A stretch of DNA of 64,000 nucleotides. It comes from Vibrio hyugaensis. Lineage in GTDB: Bacteria > Pseudomonadota > Gammaproteobacteria > Enterobacterales > Vibrionaceae. Under the pieces are notes generated by a model. That model saw nothing but the letters and a program-made list of their open reading frames with translations. It searched no databases and was not told the origin of the DNA. Location of the stretch: contig NZ_CP025795.1 of NCBI RefSeq assembly GCF_002906655.1, forward strand, positions 1,612,001 through 1,676,000. Reading direction: 5' to 3'. Both the position numbers and the translations under genes were made by a program. Below, piece by piece: positions 33,849-42,498 of the stretch (the first letter of the stretch is position 1; every line of letters starts with the position of its first letter).

Positions 33849-35219
33849 TTAATTGTTAGATACTTTTGGTACGTTTTCGTTCATTTCTGACGTTAGTACC
33901 TGAATACATGCCTGAGCCAAAGACACAGCCCAGAAGCTACCTGCTAACGTCAGTACTAAACTGCGCTCTTGTAGCTCAACTAAGCCCTTGTCATGCCAAA
34001 CTTTGAATAGTGGCATCAGGAAATTGAAGGTGTCTTCGCCCATAAATGCTGGCAGTTTGCTTGCTTGAACAATGCCTCGATCAAAGCCGGACTTCAGCGC
34101 TGCGAATAGCGGCTCAAGTGGACTTTGCTTCATCATCATCGCGATGGTGCTTTGCCCTTCATTCACCGCTTTCACATAAGTTTCTAGCGTGCGGTGCTGC
34201 ATCATGCCGTAACTGCCGATATTACCGCCCGCGCCACAACCAACAGGCAGTACTTCTGCATAGGTCTTCGCTAAGCTGTTGTATAAGCTACGTTCACGGT
34301 TATCAATTGCCCAATGGCTAACACTAAGCTGCTTCATGTGGTGCTCCGCCATAAACTTGGCACCAAGCTCGTACATGCCCGCTTTTTCCGGTGTCGTTGC
34401 AGGTGGCGGCATTTTGCCTTTTTCAACTAAATTGAGCATTGGCGCTGTACCACCAACCACTAACTGATAAAGGTCCAAGCCATGAGCGCCTGTAGACATA
34501 AAGTCCTTAAGATCTTGCTCTAAAACTTCTTTCGTTTGATAAGGCAGGCCGTAAAGCAAATCGATGATGACAGGGATCTTGTCTTCTTTCGCCAACTCAC
34601 TTACTCGCTGAAGTACATCTTCACGGTCATCTAGACGTTTAGCGCTACGACGAACTTTGGTATTAAAGCTCTGGACGCCAAATGAGAAACGGTTGAATCC
34701 ACCATCTAGCGCACCTTGATATAACTCGTCTGAGAATCGGTTGATACGACCTTCAAGTGTAATTTCGCAGTCAGCTGCGAGAGGGAAATAGTCGTGAATG
34801 GCCTGACCTAGAATACGAACTTGGTCTGCAGATAAGTCAGTAGGCGTACCACCGCCGATGTAAACCGCATGGAAGATGCCACTTTGCGTCCACGGCATCG
34901 CCGCTTTCTCTTTTAGCTCTTTCATCAGAGCATCAAAGTATTCATCGACTAACTTACGGCTGGCAGCATTTTGGAAGAAGTTACAGAAAGTACAACGCAC
35001 ACGACAAAATGGAACGTGAATGTACAAGCAACGCTTATTGTTCTTTACCGTCGTTTCAGACGTAATCCTTGAAAGAATATCTCCTTGTTGTGGCGGCGGC
35101 ACTGGCATGCTACTACCACCTGCATGGGCAGAGTGCTTTTTCACAAAAGCAAAGCGCAATGGATCCGGGCTATCACTCCCAAGGATTGATTCGTCAAATT
35201 TATAAATATCGACGCTCAT
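33849..35219 (-). CDS. hutW: Radical-SAM haem utilisation protein HutW
   Basis: The 456-residue radical-SAM protein has the cluster motif CRVRCTFC (Cys72, Cys76, Cys79), the GGGTPTD region and a HemN-like body. Related HutW/ChuW enzymes use SAM to open or methylate haem under low oxygen, releasing iron. It opens the hutWXZ operon and is divergent from tonB with Fur-like boxes between. The start at 35219 has the family's N-terminal length. Confidence 0.93.
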   Translation of the reverse strand: MSVDIYKFDESILGSDSPDPLRFAFVKKHSAHAGGSSMPVPPPQQGDILSRITSETTVKNNKRCLYIHVPFCRVRCTFCNFFQNAASRKLVDEYFDALMKELKEKAAMPWTQSGIFHAVYIGGGTPTDLSADQVRILGQAIHDYFPLAADCEITLEGRINRFSDELYQGALDGGFNRFSFGVQSFNTKVRRSAKRLDDREDVLQRVSELAKEDKIPVIIDLLYGLPYQTKEVLEQDLKDFMSTGAHGLDLYQLVVGGTAPMLNLVEKGKMPPPATTPEKAGMYELGAKFMAEHHMKQLSVSHWAIDNRERSLYNSLAKTYAEVLPVGCGAGGNIGSYGMMQHRTLETYVKAVNEGQSTIAMMMKQSPLEPLFAALKSGFDRGIVQASKLPAFMGEDTFNFLMPLFKVWHDKGLVELQERSLVLTLAGSFWAVSLAQACIQVLTSEMNENVPKVSNN

Positions 35220-35294
35220 ATTTACTCACTTAAAGCCCACCACACAAAGGATTGAGGCTCATTTCAAAAAAACTGCAAAGATCATAATTTGCGC

Positions 35295-35370
35295 GTAATG
35301 ATAATGCAATTGATAATTGATCTTATTTCCTTTGTAAGTGATAATCAGTCCCAACTTGATAATGATTAGC
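35295..35370. promoter_or_regulatory. Fur-box region between hutW and tonB
   Basis: The divergent gap 35220-35387 holds several copies of the Fur 6-mer GATAAT/ATTATC type: TAATGATAATGCAATTGATAA at 35296-35316 and TTGATAATGATTAGC at 35356-35370. This fits iron repression of both arms. The sites are recognised by eye, not by a weight matrix. Confidence 0.7.
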
Positions 35371-35387
35371 AACACCGAGATTTACCC

Positions 35388-36089
35388 GTGAACCTACAAA
35401 GATATGTCATTGCCGGAGGCGCCTCACTTGCGATTCACGCAGCGCTTCTTTTTGTCTCTCAAGAGACAAAAGTTTTTGCGATGCCTGCAGGAAATCCGGC
35501 AAGCACAGTAAGCCTGAATTTGGTCTCGGCTCCTAAACCTGTTAAAGCGCAACCGGAACCTAAGCCAGAACCAGTTAAAAAGCCGATCGAAAAACCCGTC
35601 GTCAAAAAAGAAGCTATAAAGAAAAAACCACCGGTAAAAAAGAAACCTGAACCAATCAAGCCACCTAAAAAGCCACAACCAACGAAACCAGTGGCTAAAA
35701 AAGATCCGGAACCAAAAGAAAAAGTAGAGAAGAAAGTCGCAAAAGAACCAGTACAAGAGCAAAAAGCCGCACCAACAAATGAATCAAAAGGTGCGACTTC
35801 AGAGCCAGTACTAGTCGATAAGCCAACTTTTGTCTCCCAACCAGTTCAGCCTCGCTACCCTCGTTCAGCTCGTAAGCGTGGCATTCAAGGTGTTGCACTA
35901 TACGAAATTTGGCTTGATGCAAATGGCAATCAAGTTAAACAAGTTCTTATTGAATCTTCTGGTGCAGAAATGCTCGATGCTTCAGCGCTACGTGCGATAA
36001 AGCAATGGGAATTCTCACCACATATTTCTGGCGGGCAACAAGTTGCTCACCGCGTTCAAATCCCAGTTCGTTTTAAGTTGGATGGATAA
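35388..36089 (+). CDS. tonB: TonB energy transducer (TonB1 type)
   Basis: The 233-residue protein has an N-terminal signal anchor (residues about 8-27), a long proline/lysine-rich periplasmic spacer with KPEP and KKxP repeats, and the C-terminal TonB domain with QPRYPRSARKRGIQG and EFSP. With ExbB and ExbD it transmits the proton motive force to outer-membrane haem and siderophore receptors. It overlaps exbB by one base. The start is GTG (35388) after an ACACCGAGA stretch. Confidence 0.93.
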   Translation: MNLQRYVIAGGASLAIHAALLFVSQETKVFAMPAGNPASTVSLNLVSAPKPVKAQPEPKPEPVKKPIEKPVVKKEAIKKKPPVKKKPEPIKPPKKPQPTKPVAKKDPEPKEKVEKKVAKEPVQEQKAAPTNESKGATSEPVLVDKPTFVSQPVQPRYPRSARKRGIQGVALYEIWLDANGNQVKQVLIESSGAEMLDASALRAIKQWEFSPHISGGQQVAHRVQIPVRFKLDG

Positions 36090-36787
36090 TGGAACAGCTA
36101 CAACATTTACAAACCCAATTTGGTCTTATGACTTGGCCTTTAATTATTTGTTCTGCTTTAACAGTCATGATCATTGCGGAAAGACTTTTCCAAGTATTTG
36201 TTAGTCTTGGAGTAGGCAAAAGAGCAATTCGTCAAAAGCTCAAAACCCTAGATCCAACAAACAGCAAAGATATCGAAGCACTTGCAGACGATCTTTCTGG
36301 CAAGCGACCTCTCCTTTATCGTGGTGTCGCGATGTTACTTGCTCACCATTCTTTCTCTAAGTCACTTCGTGAAGACGCGGCAGGAATCTGGTTGCAAGAA
36401 AAGCGTCATCAATTACATTCCGGTCTGCGCCTTTTGACACTCATTGGTGTGATCAGTCCTCTAATCGGGCTGTTAGGTACCGTTCTTGGCCTGATCGATA
36501 TGTTTAAAGGCATTGCGTCTTCTACAGGTAACATCACGCCAAACGATCTGGCTGATGGCCTAGGTTTGGCAATGCGCACGACCGCAGCAGGTTTGATCAT
36601 TGCATTGCCCGCAATTTCTGGCGCACAACTGATTGGTCTTTGGGCTGATCGCGTTATCGCTAAGCTTGAGCACACACTGAACTATGTAAACCTCTGGTTA
36701 GAAGGCATTTCTTTGCAACACGTTTCTCCAGAAAACAACAAAGAAATCGCAACGGTTGCTGATCATGTTGAAGCGAGAAGCTCATGA
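36089..36787 (+). CDS. exbB: TonB-system motor protein ExbB
   Basis: The 232-residue membrane protein has three helices, with the MotA/TolQ/ExbB region LLTLIGVISPLIGLLGTVLGLIDMFKGI followed by GLGLAMRTTAAGLIIALPAI. It forms the pentameric proton channel that drives TonB. The ATG lies inside the tonB stop (TAATG) and its own stop overlaps exbD (ATGA), so translation is coupled. Confidence 0.94.
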   Translation: MEQLQHLQTQFGLMTWPLIICSALTVMIIAERLFQVFVSLGVGKRAIRQKLKTLDPTNSKDIEALADDLSGKRPLLYRGVAMLLAHHSFSKSLREDAAGIWLQEKRHQLHSGLRLLTLIGVISPLIGLLGTVLGLIDMFKGIASSTGNITPNDLADGLGLAMRTTAAGLIIALPAISGAQLIGLWADRVIAKLEHTLNYVNLWLEGISLQHVSPENNKEIATVADHVEARSS

Positions 36788-37197
36788 TTAAAGCACCTCA
36801 AGACAATAACAGCCATGGTTTAACACCGGACCTAACCCCGTTACTGGATATTATCTTTATTGTAATGGTGTTCTTGATGTTGACTGCGGCGGTCAAGCTC
36901 GACTCTCTGGATGTCAGTTTACCAAGTACAGATTCTCAAGCCGTTGCCGAAGTTGATAAACAATCCATTACGGTCAACATCCTCAAAGAAGAACCTTATT
37001 GGGCTATCAATGGGAAAACGTATATCGACTGGGAAAACTTTACTCTTGCCCTACTCGAAGAGAGCAAATCAACCGACAAACCTATTGTGATTGGCGCAGA
37101 AAAAACCGCTGATATTCAATCCCTCGTTAAGCTTCTTGGCTTTTTACAAGAAAACGGAATTCAGGCGACTCAGTTGTTAACTGAAGAGTCGCAATAA
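36784..37197 (+). CDS. exbD: TonB-system protein ExbD
   Basis: The 137-residue protein has a single N-terminal membrane helix preceded by LTPDLTPLLDIIFIVMVFLMLTA, with the essential Asp of PLLDIIF, then a periplasmic domain. It is the ExbD/TolR partner of ExbB. The start overlaps exbB by four bases; hutB follows after 27 bases. Confidence 0.94.
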   Translation: MIKAPQDNNSHGLTPDLTPLLDIIFIVMVFLMLTAAVKLDSLDVSLPSTDSQAVAEVDKQSITVNILKEEPYWAINGKTYIDWENFTLALLEESKSTDKPIVIGAEKTADIQSLVKLLGFLQENGIQATQLLTEESQ

Positions 37198-37224
37198 AAA
37201 GAACATAAGACAGAGAATAAACTC

Positions 37225-38094
37225 ATGAACAAAACACTATTGCCAGTTCGTACCGCCTTAACCATAGCAGTGACTATGCTTGCAAGTGCGAACCTATTTG
37301 CTAGCGAAGCCCCTTCAACGGAACGAGTTGTCAGTGCAGGTAGTGCGGTAACTGAACTCCTCATCGCCCTTGATGCAAAAGAAAGCCTAGTCGCAGTTGA
37401 CGTGACGAGTCAGCTTCCTAAAGAAATGGAGTTACCTAAAGTAGGTTATCACCGTCGCCTATCCGCGGAAGGCTTATTAGCTCTAAGCCCAACAAAGGTG
37501 ATTGGTTCTGATGAAATGGGCCCGAATACAACGCTTGACCAATTAAAATCAGCAGGTGTCGACGTTGAGGTCGTAAACACAGAAGCAAACGTTGATGGTT
37601 TAATTCATCGTATCGACCAAATTGCTGGCATCATGCATCGTGAAACTGAAGCCACAACACTAAAGAAACAAGTTGAAGCGCAAGTTCAAGCCCTAAAAGG
37701 CAACCAACCAGAAAAAGCCGAGAAAAAGAAAGTCCTTTTCTTGCTGATTCATGAAGGTCGTGCCGCAAACGTTGCAGGTTCAGAAACGACACCAGATGCC
37801 ATTATTACTCTCGCCGGCGGTGAGAACCCAGCGGCAAGTAAACTGTCTTCATACAAGCCGCTATCAACAGAAGCTATGGTTGAAATGCAACCAGACGTTA
37901 TCTTAGTGAGTGGCCGTAGTTACCAGACTATGGGTGGCGCTGATGCAATTTTAAAAGCGATGCCACTGCTTGCTGCAACGCCAGCAGGTATGACTAAGAA
38001 CATCGTTACGATTGATGGTCACGCATTAGTCGGTGGCTTGGGTCTAAAAAGCCTATCTGAAGCTAAACGCTTAAACGAGTTACTATATCCGTAG
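37225..38094 (+). CDS. hutB: Periplasmic haem-binding protein HutB
   Basis: The 289-residue protein has a signal peptide (to about residue 27, LFASEA) and the two lobes of the TroA/FepB-type class III binding fold, with ERVVSAGSAVTELLIALD and a central long helix. It binds haem and delivers it to HutCD. A conserved tyrosine (KVGYHRRLSAEG, residue about 75) is the expected haem ligand of this family. Confidence 0.93.
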   Translation: MNKTLLPVRTALTIAVTMLASANLFASEAPSTERVVSAGSAVTELLIALDAKESLVAVDVTSQLPKEMELPKVGYHRRLSAEGLLALSPTKVIGSDEMGPNTTLDQLKSAGVDVEVVNTEANVDGLIHRIDQIAGIMHRETEATTLKKQVEAQVQALKGNQPEKAEKKKVLFLLIHEGRAANVAGSETTPDAIITLAGGENPAASKLSSYKPLSTEAMVEMQPDVILVSGRSYQTMGGADAILKAMPLLAATPAGMTKNIVTIDGHALVGGLGLKSLSEAKRLNELLYP

Positions 38095-38103
38095 AGAGAT
38101 TCA

Positions 38104-39141
38104 ATGCTGTTAAGACGTATCCCTTTATCTACTATTCTACTCGCTTTATCCGGTATATTAGCCTTTATAGCTGTAGCTTCAATCACAGTAGGTCCCATGA
38201 ATATCAGCTTCGCAGACAGCCTACGAAGCCTGAGCGGAGCAGGGTCTGACCTTGCTCCTCACATCCAACTAGTCATTAACGAAATACGCTTACCACGCAC
38301 TATCCTATGCATGTTCATTGGTGCCATCCTTGCGATTTGTGGTGTGGTTATGCAAGGACTTTTCCGAAACCCTCTTGCTGAACCAGGCATCATTGGTGTT
38401 TCTGCAGGAGCCGCTCTTGGCGGGGCTTTCGCTATTGTAGTCTTTGCGGATTTTAGCCAAAACTACCCTCAACTAATGAACTTAGCCGCGCTGCCTTTCT
38501 TTGCTTTTCTTGGTGGTGCAATTACAACAGTATTGGTTTATTGGCTCGGAACGAACAAATTTGGTACTTCCGTGACCATTATGCTCTTGGCTGGTGTCGC
38601 AATCAGTGCCCTTTCTGGTGCCGCTATTGGTTTTATGAACTTTATCGCCGATGACCAAATGCTTCGCGACCTTACGCTTTGGTCGATGGGATCTTTAGCA
38701 GGAGCAAACTGGTCTGGTATTGGCCTAGCAGCAGTGACGCTCGTGATTCTTCTTTTTTGGTTCCAGAAAAAAGCAATGTCACTTAACGCGCTACTTTTAG
38801 GTGAATCCGAAGCAAGGCACTTGGGTGTGCCCGTGCAAAAGCTTAAGCGTCAGTTGATATTACTTTCTGCTGTCGGCGTTGGTATTACGGTAAGTATTTG
38901 TGGTGCCATCGGCTTTATCGGCCTCGTCATTCCTCATTTAGGAAGAATGTTAGCTGGGCCTGACCATAGAACCTTACTACCAATCTCAGCACTGATGGGA
39001 GCCTTGCTATTAACCGCTGCGGACATGTTCGCACGAGTTGTTGTTACTCCAGCTGAACTGCCTGTAGGTATCGTAACTGCACTTATTGGTGCGCCGTTCT
39101 TTATCTACTTATTGTTCCAACAAAAAGGGAAGATCCTGTAA
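38104..39141 (+). CDS. hutC: Haem ABC transporter permease HutC
   Basis: The 345-residue FecCD/BtuC-type permease has about ten helices and the typical stretches QGLFRNPLAEPGIIGVSAGAALG and IGFIGLVIPHLGRMLAGPDHR. It forms the channel with HutD. It begins nine bases after hutB and its final A is the first base of hutD (TAATG). Confidence 0.94.
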   Translation: MLLRRIPLSTILLALSGILAFIAVASITVGPMNISFADSLRSLSGAGSDLAPHIQLVINEIRLPRTILCMFIGAILAICGVVMQGLFRNPLAEPGIIGVSAGAALGGAFAIVVFADFSQNYPQLMNLAALPFFAFLGGAITTVLVYWLGTNKFGTSVTIMLLAGVAISALSGAAIGFMNFIADDQMLRDLTLWSMGSLAGANWSGIGLAAVTLVILLFWFQKKAMSLNALLLGESEARHLGVPVQKLKRQLILLSAVGVGITVSICGAIGFIGLVIPHLGRMLAGPDHRTLLPISALMGALLLTAADMFARVVVTPAELPVGIVTALIGAPFFIYLLFQQKGKIL

Positions 39142-39923
39142 TGAATCCAACGGTTATGTCAGGCAGAAATATCTCCATGAGGTATGGCAGTCGAATCGTA
39201 CTTGATGACATCAGTATTGATATTCGAGCAGGAGAAGTTACCGCCTTACTTGGACCAAATGGCGCTGGTAAAAGCACGTTGCTAAAACTCCTATGCGGCG
39301 AGATCCCTTCTCAACATGACATTGAGTACTTTGGCAAACAAAAAAACGATTGGGAGCCCGCTGAAAGCGCAAAACACATTGCGATGTTACCACAACACAG
39401 CACGTTAACTTTTCCGTTCTTAGCTAGAGAAGTTGTAGAGTTAGGCGCAATTCCGTTGTCGATAACTAACAAAGAAACCACACAATTAGCTTTGCAGTAC
39501 ATGGAGCAGACTGACGTATCTCATCTTGCAGATAGCCTCTACCCTGCTCTTTCTGGTGGTGAAAAGCAGCGCTTACATCTCGCGCGAGTATTAACTCAGC
39601 TTCATCAAGCTGGCGACAAAAAAATACTGATGCTGGATGAGCCGACTTCAGCACTCGATCTTGCCCACCAACACAACACGCTCAAGATCGCACGTGAAGC
39701 AGCCAAAGCAAACAATGCGGCCGTTGTGGTTGTATTACATGATTTAAATCTAGCGTCACAGTACGCTGATAGATTGGTTTTACTTCATGATGGCAAACTG
39801 GTTTGTGATGACAACCCGTGGAACGCTTTGACACCAGAACGCATTGAGCAAGTCTATGGCTATCGTTCTATCGTCACTAAGCACCCGACCTTGGATTTCC
39901 CACAAGTCCATGCAGCGGCTTAA
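39141..39923 (+). CDS. hutD: Haem ABC transporter ATPase HutD
   Basis: The 260-residue ABC ATPase has Walker A GPNGAGKST (38-46), signature LSGGEKQR, Walker B LMLDEPTSALD and the H-loop VVLHDLN. It provides energy for haem import through HutC. The next gene converges from the other side over a terminator. Confidence 0.94.
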   Translation: MNPTVMSGRNISMRYGSRIVLDDISIDIRAGEVTALLGPNGAGKSTLLKLLCGEIPSQHDIEYFGKQKNDWEPAESAKHIAMLPQHSTLTFPFLAREVVELGAIPLSITNKETTQLALQYMEQTDVSHLADSLYPALSGGEKQRLHLARVLTQLHQAGDKKILMLDEPTSALDLAHQHNTLKIAREAAKANNAAVVVVLHDLNLASQYADRLVLLHDGKLVCDDNPWNALTPERIEQVYGYRSIVTKHPTLDFPQVHAAA

Positions 39924-39972
39924 ATAGCAGCCTTAACGGACAGATTGTCCAGTTCAATATATTAAATAAGAA

Positions 39973-39997
39973 AAAGCCCCGCATTATGCGGGGCTTT
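39973..39997. terminator. Bidirectional terminator after hutD
   Basis: An 11-bp stem (39973-39983 with 39987-39997) with loop TTA is flanked by an A-run and a T-run, suitable for hutD and the TetR-like gene. Confidence 0.93.
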
Positions 39998-40010
39998 CTT
40001 TATTCTGGTT

Positions 40011-40472
40011 TTATTTGCTCATCTGAATCAACGAACGACCAATTAACCACTCTAACTCTTTGTCACTACCAGCACCGAATTGGCTCTCAGCCATTTTGTA
40101 CAAACGGTCAATACCGTTTGCTGCAAACTCATGTGCACTTTCTGAAGTGACGATATGGTGGAATAATAGACGCAAGATCGCTAAGAATTCAGTATCTTCT
40201 AGAGCTTTAATCCAGCTCTTCGAAAACGCTTCTAGACCTTTATCAAACTCTAGATGCTCTACGAACATTTTGAAGATACGACCGTCTAACGCGGCGGTAA
40301 AATCCGTTTTCTTAGGGAAATGGTGGCTAATACCTGTACGCGATACACCTGTCTGTTGACTTAACGTGGTGTAAGACATTTTGTCATAACCAAGTCTTAG
40401 AAGCTGATCAACAACGGCATCCATGATTTTCTGGATAGTGATTTCGGTATCTTCTTTACTACGCTTTGGCAT
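40011..40472 (-). CDS. TetR-family transcriptional regulator (short)
   Basis: The 153-residue protein has a TetR-type N-terminal HTH (KIMDAVVDQLLRLGYDKMSYTTLSQQTGVSRTGISHHFPKK, residues about 15-55) and a shortened helical C-terminal domain. At 153 residues it is shorter than the common 190-210, so the ligand pocket may be reduced. Its neighbours give no target. The promoter lies in the long AT-rich gap. Confidence 0.88.
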   Translation of the reverse strand: MPKRSKEDTEITIQKIMDAVVDQLLRLGYDKMSYTTLSQQTGVSRTGISHHFPKKTDFTAALDGRIFKMFVEHLEFDKGLEAFSKSWIKALEDTEFLAILRLLFHHIVTSESAHEFAANGIDRLYKMAESQFGAGSDKELEWLIGRSLIQMSK

Positions 40473-40999
40473 ATTTTAAGCTCTTCTCTTTGTAAATCCA
40501 TCTAACTCACAATTAAATGAGGCCAGAATGAAAATCATCCTCAGCATTATGTACTGTACGCCCCTAACATCAAATTAGAGGGTCAATCATAACTAAAATG
40601 CACTGCGTAACGTGCAATTTACAGTGATATTTCTGTCAATACATGTGACTCAAAATATGGCGAAAAGTCCACTCCATCAAAACCTTGCACCAAATCATTC
40701 ATCGAAACTATTCTCAGGCTAAGAATGATAATTATGTAAAAATAATTAATCCGGAAATAGTCTTATAAATTGAACCCCAGTTCAACTCACCTGACAAAAA
40801 TCTCACGAATATCTAGGTTAATTGATTTTAAATATTGATACATATCACATTAATTTTATTAAGGAAGTTCTAATGAATTTAATTAACCCCTTGTTAACAA
40901 CATAACATACTGTGCCTTTTTTATCCAAAATCATTCATTTTTGTAGATAGAGATCAAATACCTGATAGAATACCCACAGTATTTACAAGAGGATTCGTT
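40473..40999. other. 527-bp AT-rich intergenic region
   Basis: No gene of credible length was found. It holds the TetR gene promoter at one end and the yfcZ-like promoter at the other. A GATAATTATG block near 40728 resembles half of a Fur site, but without a second half. A small RNA is possible but not supported by a visible terminator. Confidence 0.5.
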
Positions 41000-41299
41000 A
41001 TGAGTGTCGAATTAGAAGAAAGCCAAGTTTGTGAAGCTTGCGGTTGCGCTGGTGAAATGGGTTTTATCATCAAAGAAGGCGACGATGTTGCTGACGTAAC
41101 GATTTTCGCAGAAACTAAAGCAGCACTAGAAGCTGAGTTGGCGAAATACATCGAAATGGCGACAACAGTGTGTGCCGGCGTTGAATACAACGTTTCTGAA
41201 CTCACTGAAGAATCAAAAGAGCTCACCGCTCGCTTCAAGTTTGAAGTTAGCGCTGAAAAGCTAATCTTTGAACTGAAAACTCGCTCTCTAGCGCGTTAA
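41000..41299 (+). CDS. YfcZ/YiiS-family protein (DUF406)
   Basis: The 99-residue protein has the CEACGCAGEMGFIIKEGDDVADVTIF start, with three cysteines in a CxxCxC pattern, and a helical middle part typical of DUF406 proteins of E. coli and Vibrio. Its function is unknown. AAGAGGATTC precedes the ATG. A strong terminator follows. Confidence 0.9.
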   Translation: MSVELEESQVCEACGCAGEMGFIIKEGDDVADVTIFAETKAALEAELAKYIEMATTVCAGVEYNVSELTEESKELTARFKFEVSAEKLIFELKTRSLAR

Positions 41300-41320
41300 A
41301 AATCAAAGTTATAAGAGTAA

Positions 41321-41345
41321 AAAAGCGAGCACTCTGCTCGCTTTT
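41321..41345 (+). terminator. Terminator of the yfcZ-like gene
   Basis: A 10-bp stem (41321-41330 with 41336-41345) around ACTCT ends in TTTTGTGTTTTT. Confidence 0.93.
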
Positions 41346-41375
41346 GTGTTTTTAGCGCTCTTGTAATAAGTGACA

Positions 41376-41648
41376 TTACTTTTCTTGCTTAAATACCACC
41401 CACTTTAACGCGCCATTCGTTTCAAAGTCATTTTCATCAGTACAGACCAATAAAACACCGTCAACACTCAGTACCGCTCCAGTCGTGTAGGCTTTATCAT
41501 CGTAGTAACAAACTCGCTGCCCTAATTTACCGTCTACCACAACCAATGCTTTGGCCTCAGGCGTACTGTAAGATTTCGCCATCACCGAGCCAGAAAGTAA
41601 TACGCTGACAATACTTATGGTGATGCAAGCTATCGGTTTTTTATCCAT
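41376..41648 (-). CDS. Small exported protein of the DUF1496 type
   Basis: The 90-residue protein has a signal peptide (to about residue 24, SVMA). The DUF1496-like core follows, with RVCYYDDKAYTTGAVLSVDGVLLVC and two cysteines that probably form a disulfide. The family is common in vibrios and enterics (YnjH) and its function is unknown. It is a single gene with its promoter towards 41700. Confidence 0.8.
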   Translation of the reverse strand: MDKKPIACITISIVSVLLSGSVMAKSYSTPEAKALVVVDGKLGQRVCYYDDKAYTTGAVLSVDGVLLVCTDENDFETNGALKWVVFKQEK

Positions 41649-41794
41649 GGCTCTCCCCTTTATCTTGATAACATACTAACAAGAAGCCATTTTCGGTTCT
41701 CGGCAGCATCTCATATTCTTTATATCTCTCGCTCTAGAAGCCCTACTCGCTTTACGTTATTCTTTTCTCGTGAATTTTTGTTGAAGTAGCGATA

Positions 41795-42394
41795 ATGCGT
41801 GTATTCCCTCTCTTTCTTACCTTAATGGCCATAAGTACGAGCCCTGCTGCATACGAGCTCGATTACTACTCCAAATTTGGCCATACAGACAACTACGGCA
41901 ATGTTGACCTGCGCAACAAACCTTATTCTCAGTTGCCCGATGGGTTCATCGTTAAAGGTAATTTGAATATCTCGCAAACCCCGATTACCAAACTTCCTAG
42001 AGGGCTTGACGTAGGGGGTAGCTTGGAGGCCACCAACAGTTCGCTTAAAACCATTAGGTCAGGGACTAAGATCAAAGGGTATGCAAATCTATTGGGAAGC
42101 AAAATCGAACGTTGGCCACGAGGAGTGAAGCTTGGGGGTTACCTAAATTTGACAGATACCCCTTTGCAAAGCTTACCGACTCGACTGCGAGTGAAGGGGG
42201 ACTTGAGTGTGATTAGAACGCCGCTAACTCAATTACCTGAAGGCCTTGTCGTAGAGGGGAATTTGTATATCAGTGGTTCAAAACTCACCGAATTCCCAGA
42301 GACCATGACGGTCAATGGCAACATTTTCTTAGGTGGGAATCGTATATCAAAGTGGCCAACGAACTTGACCTTAGGTGGCGCCGTTGCACCTTAG
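41795..42394 (+). CDS. Exported protein with eight 20-residue LP-G repeats
   Basis: After a short signal peptide (about residues 1-18), almost the whole 199-residue protein consists of eight repeats of exactly 20 residues. Their form is xLxxxxTxIxxLPxGLxVxG, with LP replaced by WP or FP in some. This is a leucine-rich-like solenoid similar to repeats seen in phage and plasmid proteins. No enzyme motif is seen. A solenoid of this sort usually binds a partner, but here it is unknown. The ATG has only a weak ribosome site. Confidence 0.8.
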   Translation: MRVFPLFLTLMAISTSPAAYELDYYSKFGHTDNYGNVDLRNKPYSQLPDGFIVKGNLNISQTPITKLPRGLDVGGSLEATNSSLKTIRSGTKIKGYANLLGSKIERWPRGVKLGGYLNLTDTPLQSLPTRLRVKGDLSVIRTPLTQLPEGLVVEGNLYISGSKLTEFPETMTVNGNIFLGGNRISKWPTNLTLGGAVAP

Positions 42395-42498
42395 AACAGA
42401 GTGAGAAGAACGAGCGAAAAATCAAATAACACATCGGCTAAAGATCCTACCCGTTCCTCACAATGTTAACGCTAGGCAATCATATGTCTAAAGCACGA

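Noticed and set aside
35424..35762. Phenylalanine/tryptophan-rich minus-strand frames opposite tonB
   Set aside because: They are the reverse reading of the lysine/proline repeat of TonB.
40473..40999. Possible small RNA or Fur-regulated element in the long AT-rich gap
   Set aside because: Only half a Fur-like site is present and no terminator hairpin with a T-run was found.
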